DNA of 64,000 nucleotides, taken from Schlegelella_A sp965246805. GTDB taxonomy: Bacteria > Pseudomonadota > Gammaproteobacteria > Burkholderiales > Burkholderiaceae_C. The stretch covers positions 122,848-186,847 of the forward strand of contig CBDFFO010000005.1 of NCBI GenBank assembly GCA_965246805.1, in the 5' to 3' direction. The notes beneath the pieces were generated by a model. That model ran no database searches and had not been told where the DNA came from. It was given only the letters and a program-made list of their open reading frames with translations. The position numbers were made by a program, and so were the translations under genes. Position 1 is the first letter of the stretch. Every line of letters begins with the position of its first letter. Of the stretch, positions 57,481 through 64,000 are shown in pieces.

Positions 57481-60026
57481 CGACGCTGACGGGTTCGTGG
57501 CCGAGCCTCCTCCATCGATTGTCGTGGCCCGAGGTCAAGCACCATCCGTGGCGCAACGCCGTCGCGTTGCTCGCGGTCGTGCTCGGCGTCGCGCTGGCGT
57601 TCTCGGTTCACCTCATCAATCGTTCGGCACTGGCCGAGTTCAGCGCCGCGGTGCGCGCCGTGAACGGCGAGCCCGATTTCCAGTTGAAGGGCGAACGCGC
57701 CGGCTTCGATGAAGCGCTCTATGCCCGAGTCGCCGCGGTGGGAGGTGTCGCGCTGGCGAGCCCGGTCGTCGAGTTCGATGCGACCCTGACGGCCGCGAAC
57801 GGCAAGCCGATCGGCGTGCACGTGGTGGGGATCGACCCGTTGGTGGTGGCCGGCGTCGCGCCCGCGTTGCTGCCGCGACCGGACCGGGCCGCATCGCGAT
57901 TCGGCCCGCTCGATCCGGGAGCTGTCTTCCTGAACGATCAGGCGATCGAGCGGCTGGCAGCGGCAACGCCGCGGACGGTTCACGTCCAGGCCGAATCGGG
58001 CGCCGCCGATCTCGTGCTCGCGGGCCGCGTCGCTGCCGGCGGTGCGCCGCTCGCGGTGATGGACATTGCCGGTGCGCAGGACGCGTTCGGTCGCATCGGC
58101 CTTCTTTCCCGCATCGACGTCCGCCTCGCGCCCGGCGCCGACCGCGCCGCGGTCTTGCGGGCGCTCGCGCTGCCGGTCGACGTGCGCGTCGCCGACACCA
58201 ACGAAGCCACCGACCGCGTCTCGAACGTCTCGCGGGCCTATCGCGTCAACCTCACCGTGCTCGCACTGGTGGCAATGTTCACCGGCGCCTTCCTGGTGTT
58301 CTCGATCCAGTCTCTGTCTGTCGCCAAACGCGAACCGCAACTGGCGTTGCTCGGCGTGCTGGGCCTGAGCGCACGCCAGCGACTCGGCCTCGTGCTGGCC
58401 GAGTCGGTCGTGCTCGGCGCGGTCGGCAGCGCGCTCGGTTTGGCACTCGGCGCCGCGCTCGCCGCCTTCGCGCTGCGGCTCTTCGGCGGCGATCTGGGTG
58501 GCGGCTACTTCGCCGGCGCCACGCCGACGCTGCAGATCGACGCGTGGGGCACCGCCGTGTACGGCGTCGTCGGCATGGCGGCGGCCGTCGTCGGTGGCTG
58601 GCTGCCGGCACGCGCGGCCGCTGCCATCGTGCCAGCGCAAGCCTTGAAGGGACTCAGTGCCTCGTCGCGAGCCGGAGCGCGCTGGCCGGTGCTGGTGTTG
58701 ATCGTCACCGGCACGGCGTTGTCGTTCGTGCCCGCCGTCAACGGCATGCCGCTCGCCGCTTATGTGGCCATCGCGTGCCTGCTGCTGGGCGGCATCGCCG
58801 CCGTGCCATGGGCGATTGGTGCGCTGCTCGGCGCGGTGCGCGCGCCGCGCCAGGCGCTCGTGATGCTCGCCGTCGAGCGCGCGCGCCATCGCCGCGACAC
58901 CGCGACCATCGCGGTCGCCGGCGTCATCGCGAGCCTGGCGCTCTCGGTCGCGTTGACGGTGATGGTTGCGAGCTTTCGCGACGCCGTGTCGCAATGGCTG
59001 GACACCGTGCTGCCGGCCGACCTCTACGTGCGGGCGGTCGCACCGAGCGGCTCAGCCGAGGCGCCGGCGTTGCCGCCGGCGTTCGTCGAGGCGGCACGCC
59101 ACGTCGATGGTGTCGTGCGCGTCGAAGCCCAGCGCGTGCTACCGGTATTGCTCGCGCCGATACGGCCGCCGGTCGCGGTCATCGCCCGCCCGCTCGCCGA
59201 GCCGACCCGCTCGCTGCCGATGGTCGGCGACCTCGCCGAGGGTCGGCCCGGCTTCGTTGATGTCTACGTCAGCGAACCGATGGTCGACCTGTACGGGGCC
59301 GCGCCCGGCAGCGTGCTGACCCTGCCGATACCGGAAGGGTCGCGATCGACCTTCGTCGTGCGCGGCGTCTGGCGCGACTACGCGCGCCAGTCGGGCGCGG
59401 TCGTGATCGACGCGCAAGCCTACCGACGCATCAGCCACGACGAACGCGTCAACGACCTGGCGCTGTGGCTCGCTCCCGAAGCCGCTGCCGCCACGGTCCA
59501 GGGCGCGCTGCGCGCGCTCGCCGAGACGCGGGCGCTCGACGCCCGCCACGAGAAGGTCCCGCTGCAGTTCGCGGCTGCGGGCGAGATCCGTGCGCTCTCG
59601 CTACGCATCTTCGATCGCAGTTTCGCGGTCACCTACTGGTTGCAGGCGGTCGCGATCGCGATCGGCCTGTTCGGCGTCGCGGCGAGCTACTCGGCACAGG
59701 TGCTCGCCAGGCGCAAGGAGTTCGGCCTGCTCTCGCACCTCGGTCTCACGCGGGGCCAGGTGCTGCGCGTTGTTGCGGCCGAAGCCGCGGTGTGGACGGG
59801 TGTGGGCGCGCTGCTCGGCCTGGTGCTCGGGATCGTCGTCAGCGTCGTGCTGGTGAAAGTGGTGAACCCACAGAGCTTCCACTGGACCATGGACCTCGCG
59901 TTGCCGTGGTCGCGGCTGAGCGCGCTCTGCGTGGCCGTGATGGTCGCCGGCACGGCGACCGCCTGGCTCGCGGCACGCAGCAGCGCGGGCCATCGGCTCG
60001 CGCTTGCGGTGAAGGAAGACTGGTGA
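57477..60026 (+). CDS. ABC transporter permease with two FtsX domains (YbbP/AttFG-like)
   Basis: An 849-residue inner-membrane protein. TM1 is at the N-terminus (AVALLAVVLGVALAFSVHLI), followed by a periplasmic MacB-like core and a first FtsX block of TM helices (LTVLALVAMFTGAFLVFSIQ). Four more helices follow, then a second periplasmic part and a second FtsX block (YWLQAVAIAIGLFGVAASYS, LSHLGLTRGQVLRVVAAEAA). The size and duplicated plan match YbbP and fused AttF-AttG permeases. The GTG start at 57477 overlaps the ATPase stop (GTGA). These permeases usually act on envelope lipids or lipoproteins; the substrate is unknown here. Confidence 0.9.
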   Translation: MTTLTGSWPSLLHRLSWPEVKHHPWRNAVALLAVVLGVALAFSVHLINRSALAEFSAAVRAVNGEPDFQLKGERAGFDEALYARVAAVGGVALASPVVEFDATLTAANGKPIGVHVVGIDPLVVAGVAPALLPRPDRAASRFGPLDPGAVFLNDQAIERLAAATPRTVHVQAESGAADLVLAGRVAAGGAPLAVMDIAGAQDAFGRIGLLSRIDVRLAPGADRAAVLRALALPVDVRVADTNEATDRVSNVSRAYRVNLTVLALVAMFTGAFLVFSIQSLSVAKREPQLALLGVLGLSARQRLGLVLAESVVLGAVGSALGLALGAALAAFALRLFGGDLGGGYFAGATPTLQIDAWGTAVYGVVGMAAAVVGGWLPARAAAAIVPAQALKGLSASSRAGARWPVLVLIVTGTALSFVPAVNGMPLAAYVAIACLLLGGIAAVPWAIGALLGAVRAPRQALVMLAVERARHRRDTATIAVAGVIASLALSVALTVMVASFRDAVSQWLDTVLPADLYVRAVAPSGSAEAPALPPAFVEAARHVDGVVRVEAQRVLPVLLAPIRPPVAVIARPLAEPTRSLPMVGDLAEGRPGFVDVYVSEPMVDLYGAAPGSVLTLPIPEGSRSTFVVRGVWRDYARQSGAVVIDAQAYRRISHDERVNDLALWLAPEAAAATVQGALRALAETRALDARHEKVPLQFAAAGEIRALSLRIFDRSFAVTYWLQAVAIAIGLFGVAASYSAQVLARRKEFGLLSHLGLTRGQVLRVVAAEAAVWTGVGALLGLVLGIVVSVVLVKVVNPQSFHWTMDLALPWSRLSALCVAVMVAGTATAWLAARSSAGHRLALAVKEDW

Positions 60027-60047
60027 CGGCGCGCCGTCACCGCTCCG

Positions 60048-60740
60048 TCAGTTCACCGCAAAACAATACAAGCGACCGCTGCCCCCGGTGGCTTTCAGTG
60101 CGTCCGGGCTGCAGCCGCCACGCGACAGATGCGACGAGTTCCACGACTTCTGCGGCACGCTCTCATCAAGACCGGTACGGTCGGAGTGACCGAGCATCGC
60201 CGAGCCCTCGGCGCCGCCCTGTGTCCAGTTGCCGCACGTCGAGTTGATGCTGCCTTCGATGGTGGTGCCGTCGGGTTGCGAGCCGGTCAGGATGTCGTGC
60301 GTGTTCGGCGTGTCGCCGCGGCCGTTGACGACCTCGCCGCGTTCGGTGAGCGCGGTCTGTTTGCCCAGGTTGTTGGCGCCATGCAGCTGCGCAAGGTCGT
60401 CGGCCACGACCACGCCCTTGGCGTTGCGCCACGGGCCCTTGCCGATGCGGTCGCGTGCATTGACGGCGCTTTCGCCCGGAAACGCCTGCGTGCTCAGGTA
60501 CGCATGCCAGGTCTTCGCGCCGGCACCCGCCGCCGTCGCGAGCGACTGGCAGAGGCGGTCGGCGCCCGCCAACCCGCCCAGGTCGCCGCCCTTGCCCGAG
60601 CCCGCGCTCGTCACGAAGAACGACATGCCGGTGCCGGCGCTGCCGCCGTTCGCCCCGCTGCCGGGCAGGGTGGTGCAGGCCGTGACGACCGCCATCGCGA
60701 CGGTGCCGGTCAGAATCGAACGCATGGTGTCGACGCGCAT
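60048..60740 (-). CDS. DUF1554 lectin-like lipoprotein
   Basis: A 230-residue predicted lipoprotein. The N-terminus MRVDTMRSILTGTVAMAVVT leads to a lipobox VTAC. A Gly/Ser linker is followed by the domain: MSFFVTSAGSGKGGDLGGLA, ADRLCQSLA, TWHAYLSTQAFPGESAVNAR, TPNTHDILTGSQPDGT, CGNWTQGG, SWNSSHLSRGGCSPDAL and a final GRLYCFAVN. The four Cys and the SWNSSH segment are typical of the DUF1554 (C-type-lectin-like) family. An AGGAG ribosome binding site fixes the start at 60740. It faces the permease gene and splits it from the AttH-type lipocalin, and its start region lies close to, or within, the N-terminal frame of that gene. Confidence 0.85.
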   Translation of the reverse strand: MRVDTMRSILTGTVAMAVVTACTTLPGSGANGGSAGTGMSFFVTSAGSGKGGDLGGLAGADRLCQSLATAAGAGAKTWHAYLSTQAFPGESAVNARDRIGKGPWRNAKGVVVADDLAQLHGANNLGKQTALTERGEVVNGRGDTPNTHDILTGSQPDGTTIEGSINSTCGNWTQGGAEGSAMLGHSDRTGLDESVPQKSWNSSHLSRGGCSPDALKATGGSGRLYCFAVN

Positions 60741-60822
60741 GAAAAATCTCCTCGGAGTCGTGGGGGGTTCGGTTTCGAACCGGTCGTGGGATGCCTCGGC
60801 CGAATCATCGGCGAAGCAGCGA

Positions 60823-61971
60823 TTGTCTGTCGATGGGTCGACGCGACGAGCAGCAGCGCCACCGGCCGCTTCGTGGGCGGCGCGGGCGGCGCGTCGCCGT
60901 GCGCTGGTGATCGCACCGCTCGCCCTCTTCGGCAGCCGGCTCTCGTTTGCCGCCGCCAGCCGTGAACGGTTGCGCTTCCCTGTCGATTTCGGCGCCCATC
61001 CGGCCAGCCGAACGGAGTGGTGGTACGTGACGGGTTCGCTGCGCGCGGCCGGCCGCGAGACGCCCGTCACGCACGGCTTCCAGATCACGTTCTTCCGTTC
61101 GGCGACCGGTCTCGGCGCTAATTCGAAGAGCCGCTTCGCAGCGCGCGAGCTGATCTTCGCGCACGCCGCCCTCACCGACTTGCGCGGCGCGCGGCTGCGC
61201 CACGATCAACGCATCGCCCGCGCCGGCTTCGAGATCGCGCGCGCCGCCGAAGGCGATACGGCAATCGCGCTTCGTGACTGGTCGATGCAACGAAGCGGCG
61301 GCGACGGCGCGAGCCACTACACCGCGCACATGCAGAGCGACACCGCACGTTTCGGCTTCGACTTCACCTTCGACGCCACGCAACCGGTGCTGCTGCAGGG
61401 CGACGACGGCTTCTCGCGCAAGGGCCCGCACGACGCGCAGTCGAGCTTCTACTACACCGAGCCGCAGCTGTCGGTAGGCGGCAGCTGGGCCATCGACGGC
61501 AAGAGGTCGCCGGTCACGGGCACCGCGTGGCTCGACCACGAGTGGAGCGACGCGCTGCTCGACGCCGAAGCGGTCGGCTGGGACTGGATCGGCATGAACC
61601 TCGACGACGGCAGCGCCCTCACCGCCTTTCGCATGCGCCGTGCCGACGACAGCAGCCTGTTCGCAGGCGGCAGCTTCCGCACCCGAGGCGGCGCCACGCA
61701 GGACTTCGCCGCTTCACCACCGCGGTTCGAACCGATCCGCTGGTGGACCAGCGCCGCGACGCGCGCGCGCTACCCGGTCGCGTGGCGCATCGAGACCCCG
61801 GTCGGGCGCTTCACGGTGCAGGCGCTGCTCGACGACCAGGAGCTCGACAGTCGTACCAGCACCGGCGCGATCTACTGGGAAGGCTTGAGCGAGCTGCTCG
61901 ACGCGCGCGGCCAACGCGTCGGCGTCGGATACCTCGAGCTCACCGGATATGCGTCACCGCTCAAGCTCTAG
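60823..61971 (+). CDS. AttH/CrtC-type lipocalin-like hydrolase
   Basis: A protein of about 382 residues with an export signal (RRRALVIAPLALFGSRLSFA) after a basic region that may be a Tat signal. The mature part has the AttH/carotenoid 1,2-hydratase plan of two lipocalin-like barrels: HPASRTEWWYVTGSL, VTHGFQITFFRS, a QSSFYYTEPQLSVGG segment, GTAWLDHEWSD, GWDWIGMNLDDGSALTAFRM and a final YWEGLSELLDARGQRVG, GYLELTGYA. Such genes commonly follow an ATPase/FtsX permease pair, as here. The start is uncertain: a TTG at 60823 leaves room for a divergent promoter, while in-frame ATGs at 60724 and 60739 would overlap the lipoprotein start. Confidence 0.85.
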   Translation: MSVDGSTRRAAAPPAASWAARAARRRALVIAPLALFGSRLSFAAASRERLRFPVDFGAHPASRTEWWYVTGSLRAAGRETPVTHGFQITFFRSATGLGANSKSRFAARELIFAHAALTDLRGARLRHDQRIARAGFEIARAAEGDTAIALRDWSMQRSGGDGASHYTAHMQSDTARFGFDFTFDATQPVLLQGDDGFSRKGPHDAQSSFYYTEPQLSVGGSWAIDGKRSPVTGTAWLDHEWSDALLDAEAVGWDWIGMNLDDGSALTAFRMRRADDSSLFAGGSFRTRGGATQDFAASPPRFEPIRWWTSAATRARYPVAWRIETPVGRFTVQALLDDQELDSRTSTGAIYWEGLSELLDARGQRVGVGYLELTGYASPLKL

Positions 61972-61992
61972 CGCGTCGCCACGGGCGAGCAC

Positions 61993-63627
61993 TCAGTGCG
62001 CGCCACCCGCGTCGACCGCCTGCCCGAGCACCGGCTTGGTCGACCACACGAGCACCAGCAACAACAGGAAGAGGCAGGCCGACAGCAGGAAGATGTCGGT
62101 CACCGCCATCGTGTAGGCCTGCTGGTCGACCATGCGACCGACCGTGGCGAGGGCCTGCTGCGGGTCGAGGCCGGCGTTGCCGAGCTGGTTGAGCGTGGCT
62201 GTGGCGGCGGTGTTGCCGCGGTTCACCGATTCGGCGATCTCCGAGTGGTGAACGACCGCACGGTCTTCCCACGCGGTCGTGAACAGCGAGGTGCCGATCG
62301 CGCCAGCCGTGATGCGCACGAAATTGCTGAGGCCCGCCGCCGCGGCCATGCGGTCCGGCGTGAGGCCCGAAAAGATGATCGCCTGCAGCGGAATGAAGAA
62401 GAACGCCATCGCGGCGCCTTGAATGACGGTCGGAATCAGGATGGTCGTGAAATCGGCCTGTGTGTTGAAGTGCGAACGCAGCCACAGGATGAACGCAAAA
62501 CCGATGAAAGCGACCGTCGCGAACTTGCGCGGATCGATCTTCGACACGTTCTTGCCGACCCAGGGCGAGAGCAGGATCGCGAGCAGGCCGACCGGCGCCG
62601 TCGCGAGCCCGGCCCACGTCGCCGTGTAGCCCATGAACTGCTGCAGCCACAGCGGCAACAGCACCACGTTGCCGAAGAAGAGCCCGTAGGCGACCGACAG
62701 CGACAACGTGCCCATCAGGAAGTTGCGCCGGAAGAAGAGACGCAGATCGACGATCGGGTTCTCTTCGGTCAACTCCCACGCTAGGAAGAACAGGAAAGCG
62801 ACCAGCGCGACGACCGCCAGCATCACGATCTGCCCGGAACCGAACCAGTCGAGTTCCTTGCCCTTGTCGATCATGATCTGCAGCGCGCCGACCCACAGCA
62901 CCAGCAGGCCAAGGCCGACGACGTCGAGCTTCAACTTCTGCGGACCGGTGTCGCGCTCTCGATAGATCGACCATGCCGCTGCGGCCGAGACCAGACCGAC
63001 CGGGATGTTGATGTAGAAGATCCACGGCCACGAGATGTTGTCGGTGATCCAGCCGCCCAGCAACGGTCCGACCACCGGGGCCACGAGCACCGTCACGGCC
63101 CACATCGCCATCGCAGTGCCGGCCTTCGCGCGGGGGTAGCTGGAAAGCAGCAAGGTCTGCGAGAGCGGGATCATCGGCCCGGCGACCAGGCCTTGCAGCA
63201 CCCGAAAACCGATCAGCATGCCGATGTTGGGGGCCAGGCCGCAGAGCCACGACGCGATCACAAACAGCAGGATGCTCGAGACGAAGAGGCGTACCGCGCC
63301 GAAACGCCGCGTGAGCCAGCCGGTGAGCGGCACCGAAATCGCGTTCGCTACCGCGAACGACGTGATGACCCAGGTGCCCTGGGCCGGGCTCACGCCCATG
63401 TCGCCCGCGATCGCAGGAATCGACACGTTGGCGATCGAGGTGTCGAGCACGTTCATGAACGTAGCGAGCGAGAGCGCGATTGTGCCGAGCAGCAGTTGCG
63501 CGCCCTTCAGTGGCGGCAGCGCGCCCGGAGAGGCGGGGCTCGACGGCGCCGCCGCTGGCGATGCGTCCGGCGCGGCGGCGGCCGCACCGTCGACGACGTC
63601 GCGCGCCCGCGTGTCGGAACGGGCCAT
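61993..63627 (-). CDS. emrB: EmrB/QacA family multidrug MFS transporter (DHA2)
   Basis: A 544-residue, 14-TM proton antiporter. After an Ala/Pro/Ser-rich cytoplasmic head, TM1 carries LATFMNVLDTSIANVSIPAI with the DHA2 acidic residue. QGTWVITSFAVANAISVPLT follows, then LTRRFGAVRLFV, GFRVLQGLVAGPMIPLSQTL, and VVGPLLGGWITDNISWPWIF, which is motif C of antiporters, followed by YINIPVG. It starts 8 bases after the emrA stop, giving an emrAB operon. With EmrA and a TolC-type channel it would expel hydrophobic drugs across both membranes. It is convergent with the AttH-type gene, with 21 bases between the stops. Confidence 0.95.
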   Translation of the reverse strand: MARSDTRARDVVDGAAAAAPDASPAAAPSSPASPGALPPLKGAQLLLGTIALSLATFMNVLDTSIANVSIPAIAGDMGVSPAQGTWVITSFAVANAISVPLTGWLTRRFGAVRLFVSSILLFVIASWLCGLAPNIGMLIGFRVLQGLVAGPMIPLSQTLLLSSYPRAKAGTAMAMWAVTVLVAPVVGPLLGGWITDNISWPWIFYINIPVGLVSAAAAWSIYRERDTGPQKLKLDVVGLGLLVLWVGALQIMIDKGKELDWFGSGQIVMLAVVALVAFLFFLAWELTEENPIVDLRLFFRRNFLMGTLSLSVAYGLFFGNVVLLPLWLQQFMGYTATWAGLATAPVGLLAILLSPWVGKNVSKIDPRKFATVAFIGFAFILWLRSHFNTQADFTTILIPTVIQGAAMAFFFIPLQAIIFSGLTPDRMAAAAGLSNFVRITAGAIGTSLFTTAWEDRAVVHHSEIAESVNRGNTAATATLNQLGNAGLDPQQALATVGRMVDQQAYTMAVTDIFLLSACLFLLLLVLVWSTKPVLGQAVDAGGAH

Positions 63628-63635
63628 GCTCAGGC

Positions 63636-64000
63636 TCAGTGGCTGCCTGCCGAGGCCGAAGCGTCGCCGCCCGACGACAGCGGCACGTTCGCCCCGCCCG
63701 ACGGCGCCGGGTGCGCCACGCGCGCGGCCGGCTTGCCGAGGTTGGTCGCGATGATCCGGTTCACCTCGGCGTCGGCGCCCTGGTTGACTTGATCGAACAC
63801 CGGCGTCGTCGCGCGGACCGGGTGCTGCGAGGCATCGGCGAGCACCCGGCCGTCGCTCTTGCTGACGTCGACGGTCGCCTGCATCGAAAGTCCGACACGC
63901 AGCGGATTGGCCTCCACTTCCTTGCGATCGAGCGCAATGCGCACCGGCACCCGCTGCACGACCTTGATCCAGTTGCCGGTCGCGTTCTGCGCCGGCAACA
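63636..64000 (-). CDS. emrA: EmrA membrane fusion protein, 3' part (cut by window edge)
   Basis: Only the C-terminal 121 or so codons are visible; the gene continues past the right edge. NATGNWIKVVQRVPVRIALD is the signature of the EmrA beta-barrel region, followed by PLRVGLSMQATVDVSKSDGR. The last 50 residues are a Pro/Ala/Ser-rich tail that contains ADAEVNRIIATNLGKP. It partners EmrB, which starts 8 bases downstream. The lipoyl and coiled-coil parts lie outside the window. Confidence 0.9.
   Translation of the reverse strand, partial: LPAQNATGNWIKVVQRVPVRIALDRKEVEANPLRVGLSMQATVDVSKSDGRVLADASQHPVRATTPVFDQVNQGADAEVNRIIATNLGKPAARVAHPAPSGGANVPLSSGGDASASAGSH

Overview
The window is a dense, GC-rich chromosomal segment from a Gram-negative bacterium, most likely a betaproteobacterium of the order Burkholderiales. 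The evidence is a Bug-family (TTT) periplasmic receptor, an orphan EgtD, the pcm/rhodanese/TolC cluster, class I fumarase, LPS core genes (waaA, waaC) and the codon usage of the proteins. I place it no more finely than order. About 56 genes are called (55 protein-coding plus one tRNA), besides two candidate leader peptides. No insertion sequence, prophage, integron or CRISPR array was seen, and no gene-free stretch exceeds about 300 bases.

Layout. 1-2.8 kb: a small Ala/Ser/Met-rich lipoprotein with its own terminator, a hypothetical protein, a RoxA/YcfD-type ribosomal oxygenase, and a head-to-head SlyD-type prolyl isomerase. 2.8-7.1 kb: an RND efflux pump with its adaptor. 7.2-8.9 kb: dut and coaBC. 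9.1-14.0 kb: an isolated egtD facing an alaS-folB-RibD-like operon. 14.1-18.3 kb: a degenerate GGDEF protein divergent from a large internally duplicated sensor that ends in a CheW domain, then a DUF805 protein. 18.4-22.9 kb: tRNA-Gly(CCC), trmB, and a nadE / DUF1439 lipoprotein / uppP operon. 23.1-29.9 kb: a second RND adaptor-pump pair, pcm, a rhodanese and a TolC-type outer-membrane channel. 30.1-32.8 kb: a DUF1800 / DUF1501 (Tat-exported) pair. 32.8-36.6 kb: an LPS sugar operon (phosphomannomutase/phosphoglucomutase, waaC, waaA). 36.7-40.0 kb: a LytS/LytTR two-component system, a DUF6134 exported protein and a Blc lipocalin. 40.0-43.7 kb: acs divergent from class I fumarase. 43.8-45.0 kb: a DUF805 protein with a pilin-like C-terminal helix next to an atypical prepilin. 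45.1-48.1 kb: xerD, a Bug receptor and an AEC carrier. 48.2-51.7 kb: queG divergent from tsaE-amiC, then a DUF4124 protein. 51.8-57 kb: a DedA protein, mutL, an RluF-like pseudouridine synthase, a DUF3096 micro-membrane protein and miaA. 56.8-62.0 kb: an ABC ATPase and a double-FtsX permease, a DUF1554 lipoprotein on the other strand, and an AttH-type lipocalin. 62.0-64.0 kb: emrB and the 3' end of emrA.

Most of the window is housekeeping: translation fidelity and tRNA modification (alaS, trmB, queG, tsaE, miaA, rluF-like, tRNA-Gly), cofactors (coaBC, folB, nadE), nucleotide and DNA maintenance (dut, mutL, xerD), envelope assembly (uppP, waaA, waaC, amiC, tolC) and three export systems. Operons are tight, often with 1-4 base start/stop overlaps. 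The less ordinary parts are the duplicated sensor-CheW protein beside a catalytically degenerate GGDEF protein, the DUF805/pilin-like pair, the Att-like ABC-lipocalin set split by a lectin-like lipoprotein, and the orphan EgtD. I did not find a clearly new defence or mobile system. All calls come from reading motifs by eye; no database search was run.
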